Positions 43,203 to 52,300 of a stretch of 64,000 nt of DNA are shown piece by piece. Origin of the DNA: Anaerolineales bacterium. Lineage in GTDB: Bacteria > Chloroflexota > Anaerolineae > Anaerolineales > Villigracilaceae. The stretch covers positions 1-64,000 of the forward strand of contig JACMLM010000071.1 in assembly GCA_014379595.1 (NCBI GenBank). Reading direction: 5' to 3'. Under the pieces are notes generated by a model, which made no database searches, had not been told where the DNA came from, and was given only the letters and a program-made list of their open reading frames with translations. The number at the start of each line of letters is the position of its first letter. Positions within the stretch are counted from its first letter, which is position 1. Position numbers and translations under genes: made by a program.

Positions 43203-46200
43203 TTACACTCTTCTCACCGCCAACATTGTCAAGTCGTCTCCAAGCGGAACGGATTCAATAAATTCATTCAGGCGATGTTCAACAATGATAAGAACTTCAT
43301 CGGCAGTATCAGTTTTCATAGCTCGCAATGCATCCATCAAACGCGAATCACCAAACAACTCTCCATCAGGCGAGAAGGCTTCGGTGAGGCCGTCGGTATA
43401 AAGTAATAACGTATCACCTATTGCAAATGAAACTGTACGTTCCTTCATACTAGGTTGTTCCATCACGCCTAATGCAACGGCTGTACGCGTGAGTTTTTCG
43501 ATCTCGCCATTTTCCTTCACCCAAAACGGCGGATTATGTCCTGCGTTTACAAAAGTAAAGTCACCATTCGCCGTATCCAACACACCATAAACCGCTGTCA
43601 CGAACATACCTGACAATGTATCAGGCAATAACTGATCATTCACGCGGCGCAATACTTCAGCGGGAGAATCCATCTCGATCACAGCTGCCCGCACCAAGGT
43701 CCGCGTGAGCGCCATGAATAAAGCAGCGGGCATGCCTTTGTCAGCAACGTCTGCAATAAAGAGTCCAATTTTTCCATTTGGCAATTCGATCACATCATAA
43801 AAATCCCCACCCACCTGACGTGCAGTCCGCCAACGCGCCGCCATTTGCCATGCAGGATGTGTAGGCAATGATTGGGGAATAAACGTCTGCTGGATCTGGC
43901 GCGCCAATTGCACTTCGGTCTCAAGGCGTTCGCGCACAACCATCTCCTGCTGCAAAAGATCATTCTGTATCGCGAGTGCGGCCTGCTGTGCGATCCCATT
44001 GATAATTTCTATGCGGCGCGAACGGAAACGGCGCCCATTCTCTGCTTCTTCTATCAACATGACTCCGAACATATCATTCTTAATACATAAGGGGACAGCA
44101 ATAAGCAAACGAGCGGCATTCACTGCATCCGCTTCTTCCCTACCCTCAGGCTTGATTCCCAACCACGACATTGGCTCAGCCTTTAGTTCGATCGGATGTG
44201 TGACCATATGATTTTGTTCGCGTGCAAAATCAAGCAACGGGAAATCGCCCCGCATAAATTCTTTTTCAGTCATGGACGATTCTTCGTCTTCCGAATAACC
44301 ATACGCATGCGCGTGCGACGCTGTAAAAGATTCACGCTCTGCATCCCAGCGATATAAAGCTACACGGTTTACACCCACAAGAATTGGCAGAATACGCGTA
44401 ATGGAACCGAGGATCTCGTCCAGGTCGCCAAGGCTCACTACTGCTTGCGCAACTTGTAATAACGCCGCCGATGCATAGGCCTGTTCTTGTGCCGAATCAT
44501 ATAAGCGCGCATTCTCAATTGCAACGGAGGCATAACTCGCGAAAGTTGTTATTACCGCCTGCGCTTCACGTCCATAACGACCTGATGTGTGATGAGAGAG
44601 AGTCAATACACCGAGTGAACGATCTCCCACACGCAATGGCGCGGCAATGGCTGAATAACTATTTTCATAATCAGCGGCCAAACCAATGGGCCACATGGGT
44701 TCATCAGCGCGGCGGATAATGGGTGCATCAGACATTAACGCTTCAGCCATGGCATAGATCGAGTCAGGGTTGGATATACATACACTCTCAAGCTGATTTG
44801 CATCAGTGCCATGCACAGCAGAAAGACAAAGTTCATCATCTTCCAACAACCAAACCGCCGAAATATCAATCGGCAAGTTGCGATCCAATTCAGAGAGGAT
44901 GGTTTCCAGCACTTCATCCACGCCAACATTATCAGAGATCAAACCAGCCACTTCGCGCAAGCTATCTGATACTTGTCGGCGCCATTGTTCGGAGTGATAT
45001 AGGGCCGCATTGCGAATGGCTGCGGCCATCGTATCTGCTACTGCTTCGAACATCATTTTGTCATCTTCTGTGAAGGCATTTAATTTATCAGATTGGATAT
45101 CTAATAATCCGACAACATCTTCATTGAAGATCAATGGGACACATAGTTCTGATTGAGTATTCTTGGGCGGCAATGGGGATGGAATATACCGTTTATCTTT
45201 GGAGACATCATTTGCTAGAACCGTAACTCCATTACGCGCCACCCAGGGCATTATTCCATCCGCATCATCTAATGGAATGGCGAAACCTTCCAGTTTTTTA
45301 CTCCGTTTTCCACTCCCAGCTTCATAATTGATCAAACGACGGTTGGGATGCACAGTGAATAGTGAAACATGTGGATATCCAAATTTTTCATGGATCAATG
45401 CCGCCGCATCATGCATGATCTCTGAAAGGTCAAGCGTAGATGTGACACTTTTACTAACTTCCGAAACAAGCGTGAGCTGATCAGCCCGCCTGCGGAGACT
45501 GCCATATAAACGCGCACCTTCAACCGCACGCGAGATATTATCTGCAAGTGCATGAAGGATCAATAAGTCGTTTGGATGAAAGGCGTGAGGCTGGTTGCTT
45601 TGTACATCCAAAACACCAAGTATGCGGTCTTCCAACTTTAAAGGGATGACAACTTCTGATATTGTTTCAGGAAGACTGTCAATAAAACGGTAACGGGAGT
45701 CGGCATGAACATCGTCACAAACGATCTGTTGCCCGTGAAGAGCAGCCTCGCCAATTAATCCCTGACCTATTTCCACTTCCAATGCAATGGCGGCTTTCTT
45801 CTTTCCCTTACGCGGGGCAACAGCACTAGATCGAAAACGCAGCGCCTTGGAATTTGGTTTCAACGTAAAGATGGCTACATAATAATAATTAAAAGTCTTT
45901 TGGATAAGTTCAGTAACTCGTGTGGCAAGTTCATCTACATTCAGAACATTTGCGATCTGCGTACTCACCTCACGCACAAGATTAAGTTGACTGAGACGAA
46001 ACTGTTCAACCTCTGCACGATGCGCGGCGAACAAACTCATTGCCACGATCTGCGAGATGCCTTGAAGCAGGTTCAATTCTTCAGCAGAAAACACTGGTCC
46101 CTTGGGGCGGGTAATTTGAAGTGCTCCCAGCGTAATCCCCACATCTTCGAGCGGAATCGAGGCAAAGGTTAAGTGTGAAGCGGTTTTTTTCTTCCCAATC

Positions 46201-46478
46201 ACTTTTTGTGTGGTGAGCTTGCCTGCTTTAATCGCGAGGCGCATTCCGCCTTTTGGAGGTTGTTGAGGAAATACATGTTGGTTATCCCAATCTGGCAGGC
46301 GAAAGACTTCCTCATTCAACCAAACGTCCACTGCCCCATCAATGAGGTTGCTGGTCATGGATACAATGCGATCACGTTGCGCACTTATGGAATCTTCGTT
46401 GCGAAGTTGTTCTCCTAGGCTGGCAAGCTGACCCCAGTCCCAGGATTGTTGATGCTTCACGTGTGATGTGGTATTCAT
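43203..46478 (-). CDS. Multi-GAF PP2C (SpoIIE/RsbU-type) phosphatase
   Basis: 1091-residue cytoplasmic protein: about five GAF sensor domains in series (for example the cores VVIPLKLEDRILGVLDVQS and LCVPLIFNEDVVGLLDIQS), a coiled connector (ETEVQLARQIQQTFIPQ) and a C-terminal PP2C/SpoIIE domain with QVGGDFYDVIELPNG, IADVADKGMPAALFM, NAGHNPPFW, YTDGLTEAF and GDDLTMLAVRRV, which carry the metal-binding aspartates. It should dephosphorylate the anti-sigma antagonist when its GAF domains sense a ligand. It lies 5 bases after the anti-sigma kinase gene and one further gene from the STAS protein, forming a complete partner-switching set. Confidence 0.92.
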   Translation of the reverse strand: MNTTSHVKHQQSWDWGQLASLGEQLRNEDSISAQRDRIVSMTSNLIDGAVDVWLNEEVFRLPDWDNQHVFPQQPPKGGMRLAIKAGKLTTQKVIGKKKTASHLTFASIPLEDVGITLGALQITRPKGPVFSAEELNLLQGISQIVAMSLFAAHRAEVEQFRLSQLNLVREVSTQIANVLNVDELATRVTELIQKTFNYYYVAIFTLKPNSKALRFRSSAVAPRKGKKKAAIALEVEIGQGLIGEAALHGQQIVCDDVHADSRYRFIDSLPETISEVVIPLKLEDRILGVLDVQSNQPHAFHPNDLLILHALADNISRAVEGARLYGSLRRRADQLTLVSEVSKSVTSTLDLSEIMHDAAALIHEKFGYPHVSLFTVHPNRRLINYEAGSGKRSKKLEGFAIPLDDADGIMPWVARNGVTVLANDVSKDKRYIPSPLPPKNTQSELCVPLIFNEDVVGLLDIQSDKLNAFTEDDKMMFEAVADTMAAAIRNAALYHSEQWRRQVSDSLREVAGLISDNVGVDEVLETILSELDRNLPIDISAVWLLEDDELCLSAVHGTDANQLESVCISNPDSIYAMAEALMSDAPIIRRADEPMWPIGLAADYENSYSAIAAPLRVGDRSLGVLTLSHHTSGRYGREAQAVITTFASYASVAIENARLYDSAQEQAYASAALLQVAQAVVSLGDLDEILGSITRILPILVGVNRVALYRWDAERESFTASHAHAYGYSEDEESSMTEKEFMRGDFPLLDFAREQNHMVTHPIELKAEPMSWLGIKPEGREEADAVNAARLLIAVPLCIKNDMFGVMLIEEAENGRRFRSRRIEIINGIAQQAALAIQNDLLQQEMVVRERLETEVQLARQIQQTFIPQSLPTHPAWQMAARWRTARQVGGDFYDVIELPNGKIGLFIADVADKGMPAALFMALTRTLVRAAVIEMDSPAEVLRRVNDQLLPDTLSGMFVTAVYGVLDTANGDFTFVNAGHNPPFWVKENGEIEKLTRTAVALGVMEQPSMKERTVSFAIGDTLLLYTDGLTEAFSPDGELFGDSRLMDALRAMKTDTADEVLIIVEHRLNEFIESVPLGDDLTMLAVRRV

Positions 46479-46483
46479 GCGGT

Positions 46484-46894
46484 TTATCCCCTCCGCTTGA
46501 TCATTGTAAGTAGGTTGCCTGTTTTTGAGTTTGACTCATAACGAACTTCGTCCATAAGTTTCCGCATCAGGTACACACCCAATCCCCCAATTTGACGATC
46601 AGATAAATCTGCTTTTATATTAGGTTGTTTAACCTTGGATGGATCGAAAGGTTTGCCTGTATCACGCATGGTAATGACCATCGTATCACCTTGCATGTCA
46701 CACGTGATATCCAGGGTTGCATTTGAGATGCCTTCATATGCATGTTCAATAATATTGGAAGCGGCTTCGTCTGCAGCAAGCTGCAGAGAATAGATCGCTT
46801 TTTCAGTAAAGCTATTCTCACGTGCAACTTGTGCTACAAGATCTCGGATCTCGTCTAAAAATTCAAACCTGGCAGGAAATGTCGTTTTGGGCAT
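46484..46894 (-). CDS. RsbW-type anti-sigma/serine kinase (HATPase_c)
   Basis: 136 residues of the GHKL ATPase fold. N box LAADEAASNIIEHAYEG, G1 box MRDTGKPFDPSK and G2 box GGLGVYLMRKLMDEV are intact, so it should bind ATP and phosphorylate the STAS protein encoded upstream. In other bacteria such proteins hold a sigma factor or another target; no sigma factor gene is in this operon. Confidence 0.92.
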   Translation of the reverse strand: MPKTTFPARFEFLDEIRDLVAQVARENSFTEKAIYSLQLAADEAASNIIEHAYEGISNATLDITCDMQGDTMVITMRDTGKPFDPSKVKQPNIKADLSDRQIGGLGVYLMRKLMDEVRYESNSKTGNLLTMIKRRG

Positions 46895-46906
46895 GGATAA
46901 AAATTA

Positions 46907-46943
46907 AATGCCGCCTCGATCATTGGGATGAGGAAGCGGCATT
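46907..46943 (-). terminator. Intercistronic terminator-like hairpin
   Basis: AATGCCGC and GCGGCATT pair around a 21-base loop, with an AT-rich, T-containing tail on the minus strand just before the kinase gene. It lies between the STAS and kinase genes, so it may let only part of the transcripts continue. Confidence 0.6.
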
Positions 46944-46970
46944 GGGTTGATAGTAATGCTTACTGTTCGT

Positions 46971-47306
46971 TTAAAAACTACCGACTGCTTCGAGAGGATC
47001 ATCAAAGGTTTTAAAGAGTTCAGTGAAGCCTGCTAATTCAAGCGCTTCCCGAATACGTACGGGCACACTAACGAGCACCAATTCACCTCGATTATAACGT
47101 TTACAATTTCTTTGGGTAGCCAATAAGGCTCTAAAGCCCGCACTGGACATATATTCAAGTTCGCTCATATCAACTGCAAGTTTAAAACGGCCATCATTAT
47201 TTGCTTTTTCAAGCGCCTTGGAAAAATCAGGGGCAGTGGCGCTATCCACGCGGCCTTTCACCTTGAACAGGTCGCAATGTTTGAATTCCTGAGTCGTAAT
47301 TTCCAT
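46971..47306 (-). CDS. STAS-domain anti-sigma factor antagonist (RsbV/SpoIIAA-like)
   Basis: 111 residues. The phosphorylation loop reads LEYMSSAGFRALL, with Ser54 in the position of the regulatory serine of SpoIIAA. Strand FKLAVDMSEL and the C-terminal helix match the fold. It would bind the RsbW-type kinase when dephosphorylated by the GAF-SpoIIE phosphatase. GGAGGAG precedes ATG 47306. First gene of the minus-strand partner-switching operon. Confidence 0.93.
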   Translation of the reverse strand: MEITTQEFKHCDLFKVKGRVDSATAPDFSKALEKANNDGRFKLAVDMSELEYMSSAGFRALLATQRNCKRYNRGELVLVSVPVRIREALELAGFTELFKTFDDPLEAVGSF

Positions 47307-47351
47307 ATAACTCCTCCGTCAGCAAGATAGATTCTTTACTTGAATGGCAAA

Positions 47352-47360
47352 ATTATATCA
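47352..47360 (-). promoter_or_regulatory. Extended -10 promoter of the STAS operon
   Basis: On the minus strand TGATATAAT, a perfect -10 with the TG extension that can replace a -35. A start near 47345 gives a leader of about 39 nt with a strong ribosome site. Confidence 0.5.
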
Positions 47361-47430
47361 CGTTCTCACAAGCATCTTTCGCGCGGAAATAATAAATCGT
47401 TTACAATAAGAGCACAAGAAGGAGTAACGC

Positions 47431-47874
47431 ATGATGGGCGAACCAGTTTTTGTAATGTTGGTAGAAGATAACGCTGATCACGCCGAATTGGTGATCAGGA
47501 CAATGGAAGATCATCGCATTGCAAATAAAATCCAGCACTTTGCAGATGGTCAAACTGCTTTGGATTACCTGCTTCGGCGCGGTGAATATGAAAAGCCTGA
47601 ATCCAGTCCCCGCCCGCACATGATCCTGCTCGATTTACGGTTACCACGCGTTGATGGGCTGGAAGTTCTTCGCCAGATAAAAGAAGAGGAAGAACTGAAA
47701 AATATTCCTGTCATCATTCTAACCACATCAGAAGCAGAAAAAGATGTTGCACGTGCCTATAATAATCATGTCAACAGCTATCTTGTAAAGCCAGTGGGGT
47801 TTGAAGAATTCAGCAAACTTATGAACGATCTTGGGTTTTATTGGCTGGGTTGGAATACACATCCACACGTATAG
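47431..47874 (+). CDS. Rcp1-like response regulator
   Basis: 147-residue single receiver domain. Phosphoacceptor Asp68 (MILLDLRLP), the acidic pair in VEDNAD, Thr/Ser in ILTTSEA and Lys in YLVKPVG are present. The long loop before Asp68 and the C-terminal FYWLGWNTHP are typical of receivers that partner phytochrome-type or other cytoplasmic histidine kinases. AAGGAG precedes the start. It is divergent from the partner-switching operon and 22 bases before the HD-GYP gene. Confidence 0.92.
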   Translation: MMGEPVFVMLVEDNADHAELVIRTMEDHRIANKIQHFADGQTALDYLLRRGEYEKPESSPRPHMILLDLRLPRVDGLEVLRQIKEEEELKNIPVIILTTSEAEKDVARAYNNHVNSYLVKPVGFEEFSKLMNDLGFYWLGWNTHPHV

Positions 47875-47896
47875 TAAGCCCGCCGAAAGTTAAAAA

Positions 47897-49276
47897 ATGC
47901 TGGATGAACTAATCAATATTCTATTAATTGAAGATGAAGATCCCCACGCTGAACTGATCCAGCGTGCTTTTGAAGATCAGGGATCTCTGGTTCGCATCCA
48001 TCGTGTACGCTCGCTAACCGAAGCGCGCGCCCATATCCTCTCCCAGCAGCCAGCCCTCATCATTGCGGATTGGCGATTGCCCGATGGCGAAAGCATGGAA
48101 TTGCTTCCCAATCATCAAGACCCGCTAGCTACTCCCATCATTCTTATGACAAGCTATGGCAACGAGCGCATCGCTGTTGAAGCGCTCAAATCTGGTGCGT
48201 TAGATTATGTAGTCAAGTCACCCGAATCCATGCTTGATATGCCTCACCTCGCAGAGCGTGCCATTGAGCAATGGGCTGCGCGTGCAGAACATGTCAACAT
48301 GCAAAAGGCTTTGCTTGAAAGTGAAGCACAGTTCCGCCTGCTTGCTGAAAACGCAAGTGATATGATTTCTCGTTTAACAATTGACGGGCACATGCTGTAT
48401 GTCTCCCCTGCCTGCGAAACCATTCTTGGATATACACCCGAAGAACTTATTGGCACGATCAGCTTTGACCTCATTCACGAGGAAGATCGAGGTTTTGTCA
48501 AAAACTTGTTTAAGGGGAATCGATACGACACGACGTATACGCTCACTTATCGAGCATTACACAAAAAAGGACACTATGTGTGGCTGGAGTCATCATCGCG
48601 TGCCATACTGGACCGTAAAGCTGATTCCATTATCGAGATACAGACAGCATCCCGCGACATTACCGAACGAAAAAAAGCCGAAAAAGCCCTGCAAGATGCA
48701 CATGACCATCTTCAAGAAGCTTATCAAAGAACCATCGAAGGCTGGGTACGCGCACTCGATCTACGTGACCGTGAAACAGAAGGCCACACGCAGCGCGTGA
48801 CGGAGTTAACAGTTAAAGTAGCAGCTACACTAGGATTCTCTGATGAAGAACTTACGCATATTCGCCGTGGCGCATTGTTACATGATATGGGGAAAATGGC
48901 TATTCCAGATGATATTCTGCAAAAGCCAGGCCCCCTAAACGAAGTAGAATGGGAAAAGATGCGCCTGCATCCCGTTTACGTTTATGAGATGCTCTCACCG
49001 ATTTCATACCTGCATGCCGCACTGGATATTCCATATTGTCATCACGAACGCTGGGATGGAAGTGGATATCCTCGTGGTCTAAAGGGTGAAGAGATACCAC
49101 TTATAGCCAGACTTTTCGCCATTATAGATGTATGGGATGCGCTTTGCAGTGATCGCCCCTATAGAAAACAACTTCCCAAAGCAGATGTAATTAAATATCT
49201 GCGTGAAAAATCTGGTGAATTATTTGATCCCAAATTGGTTGATGTTTTTCTTGCTGTTGTAGAAGCAGAGCAATAG
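47897..49276 (+). CDS. Response regulator with PAS and HD-GYP domains
   Basis: 459 residues: receiver domain with Asp58 (IIADWRLPDG), a PAS domain at about 144-256 (FRLLAENASDMI, YVSPACETILGYTPEEL, ASRDITERKKAE), a short coil, and an HD-GYP domain at about 280-455 with HD at 329-330 (LLHDMGKMAIP), HHE at 382-384 and GSGYP at 388-392. HD-GYP proteins hydrolyse cyclic di-GMP, so this one links a phosphorelay and a PAS signal to second-messenger turnover. It likely shares a transcript with the Rcp1-like receiver. Confidence 0.94.
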   Translation: MLDELINILLIEDEDPHAELIQRAFEDQGSLVRIHRVRSLTEARAHILSQQPALIIADWRLPDGESMELLPNHQDPLATPIILMTSYGNERIAVEALKSGALDYVVKSPESMLDMPHLAERAIEQWAARAEHVNMQKALLESEAQFRLLAENASDMISRLTIDGHMLYVSPACETILGYTPEELIGTISFDLIHEEDRGFVKNLFKGNRYDTTYTLTYRALHKKGHYVWLESSSRAILDRKADSIIEIQTASRDITERKKAEKALQDAHDHLQEAYQRTIEGWVRALDLRDRETEGHTQRVTELTVKVAATLGFSDEELTHIRRGALLHDMGKMAIPDDILQKPGPLNEVEWEKMRLHPVYVYEMLSPISYLHAALDIPYCHHERWDGSGYPRGLKGEEIPLIARLFAIIDVWDALCSDRPYRKQLPKADVIKYLREKSGELFDPKLVDVFLAVVEAEQ

Positions 49277-49307
49277 TTTTTTAAATTCATTCCTTGGTGA
49301 TTAAATC

Positions 49308-49343
49308 AAAAATGCGGCGCACTTCACAGTGCGCCGCATTTTT
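49308..49343. terminator. Bidirectional intrinsic terminator
   Basis: A 16-bp stem AAAAATGCGGCGCACT with its complement around TCAC, between the convergent HD-GYP and giant adhesin genes. Confidence 0.9.
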
Positions 49344-49351
49344 ATAAAAAA

Positions 49352-52300
49352 CTAGCGTCCGTTTCTATTAATATTGTCGAGTGTATCTTTCTGGGTGTTC
49401 AAGAGAACGGCACGCACCGCGATACGACTGGCATATGTATTTGTCGCTTCGTTATATGTCTTACATGTGATCAAGGTCAGCCAGGAATCATCCTCGTGCT
49501 TAAGAACCGAAGTATTGTACGGACTAACTGTACGATTTTCACGCACCTCATAAGTATAGAGAGATCCATAAGCATGAACAAGAATCTTGTCACCCCACTT
49601 GAGCTTGCCAAGCCCAATGAATGGACCGGGTGTTCCATCAGCTAAATAGACATGCCCAGTAAGAGCGCTGTTGCCTTCCCAGCCCGGGAATGCTGTTCCA
49701 TTTAACCATCCAGCTTGATCCACCAGCCAGGACACATCCCAATCATCATCCACTAAAGGTACACCGACAATCGGCATATTCACTCCAAGACTTGGAATTT
49801 CCAACCAAACATCTGTAGCTGCATACATCTTGTCTGCCGGCTGGGCTGGAAGTGTCGTGATCACATCCGGCGCAAAACCAGTAAATGGCAGGAGATCAGG
49901 CAAGTTCGCATTACCGTTTGGTGGGATGGGAGGATTAATCGTGACACTGGCTAAAACCTGATAAATATTGACAGGGTCACCCGGGTCATAAGCACGCTCT
50001 GTGGACGTGACATTATGAACAGACATCTGAACGGGCACAGGAGGAGCGCCTGCAGGATCAATAGGCAAAGAGGTCCAGGCTACTGATGCTGTATTCACCA
50101 AAGTTGGTTGGGTACCATTGAAAGTGGCAAAGAATGTAATAGTAGCTGTCTGGCCAACCGGGAAAACATCCCATACAAATACAAGCTCGTTACCACCGGG
50201 CAAAGCACATGGGTCAGGCGGTGTAGTTGGCGCAAGGCCAGCATATGTTATAGGTGTACACGCATTGTAAGTTAAGCCAGCTGGTAATATGTCAGTAACT
50301 ACTACATCAAAAGCATCTATGCTAGTGAGCGTGGTGTGATCAATAAATAATGTAAATTGGATAGGTGTACCAACTGTCACTACTGTTGGCGTCGCTGATT
50401 TATCAATATCTAAATCAGGTTCAACAATCGTTACGTTTGGTGCACTCGTTGTGAATGAACCACCTGTCCAAGCCCAAGTAACACTATTGTTTAATGTGTC
50501 CCCATCTTGATTCTCAATCACATCAAGAACGATCGCATTATATTGAATCACCAAAGTGGAGCCTGCTGGTTGCGCAGGAATATTCCCAACATTGAACACG
50601 ATCTGACGACCTGGATTTGCTGGGTTGGCTGGTGAGTCGCCGGGGTCTGTAACTGATGAGACAGTGGGCGGACAAACTGCGGGCATAATATTTACCCCAG
50701 CCAAGGTAGCGGAGACACAATCTACAAAAGCCAGACCCTTATCCATTCGATCTGTGATGGTTACATTGTTAAGTGCTATGCCAGCAGGCAGGTTTATTCT
50801 GACTTCATAGGTCACCCATTCACCGATTGCCATATCATTACCAGAAGTGAATGCCTGATCAGTACCAACGATGGTCTTGGTGAGTCCATTCGATGAAACA
50901 AAACCAAAATCTACAGTTGGATTCGCAGTTGTACCGTTACCATTGTTAACCGTATTATTTGCTGCAGCACCAACATTTCCCGGCGTGAGTGTCACTGCAT
51001 TGCTAGATGTTTGACCAAGACCTGTTCCAACACCATTATCGTTATTATTTGTATTCGTATTTGGACCTGCCGTATCAGCCGCATCGGCTGTATCTATAGC
51101 ACTGGCAAATCCAACGGGCGGGGTCACTCTTACAATGTAGTCGCCTTGCGGCAATCCACTAAACTGATAAGTAGCAGCTGCACCTGTTACTACTCCCCCC
51201 GCCGCATCGTCGGTGGTTCCAAGGATTCCATCTGGTCCAACATTGATCTCTGTTGTGCCATTGCCAGCAAATAGCTGCACAGTTGCACCGGCAAGAGCTG
51301 TGTCGCCTGCATCATACGTTCCATTATTATTTACATCTACAAAAATCTGGTTACTCAACACATTACGATAGAAACCAAAGTCAACTGTCATGTTGGCGCG
51401 ATCATCTATTGTGCCTTGACCGGTTGCAGACAAATCTGTTTCTCCTGTCGGCTCTGTTACTCCAGGTCCAAGAGTGACCGCGGCAGATGCTACATAATTC
51501 ACTGCTGTTCCAGTGATCGTTGAACGGCCATTATCGTCACTGTCTGTATCATTATCGGGGTCATTTGCAGTACTGTCAGCTATTACTCCCGCACCACTGA
51601 TCGTCGTCTGGCTGCTCCAATATCCAGCAAGCGGATCGCTGGCGACATTGTCACCAGCTCCGATATTACGGAAGTTATCTTGAGGAATCAACACTACATA
51701 TTCGCCAGCTGCCAAGCTGTCGAAGCGATAATATCCACTTGCATCTGTCGTGGCAAACCCAAGGAAAGTATCTGTTGCGTCGTACACGCCGGGGGTGCCG
51801 CCATTATCCTGATACAGCTCAACTCGCACAGCTGGAATCCCAACTTCAGTTCCATTGATCGTTGCGCTGTTATCTGTGTCGTACCATACATGGTTGCCGA
51901 GGCTGTAATTCAAACCTATAAAGCCAAAGTCAACACTCGGGTTGGCAGTGGAACCTGTCAGGTTATCTACTGTATTGGATGTTTGTGCCAGGCCGGGGGT
52001 AAGAGTGACGGCGTTCGATGAAATCACACCAGTACCCGTTCCCAAACCATTGTCATTGTCGTCTGTATTGTTGGTTGGGTTAGTTGTATCAACCGCCGCA
52101 AATGTATCTACGGTGCTAGTTGTACCAGCAGGTGCAGTAGCGCGCACAATGTAATTACCTTGTACAAGGCCGGGGAAGTTATAAAGACCGCCGCCTGCAG
52201 TTGTGGTAGAACCAAGTAGAAGTGCGCCGTTGCCAGACCAAAGCTCAACAGTCACGTTGTCGATGCCTACTTCGGCGCCATTGAATGATCCGTTTTGATC

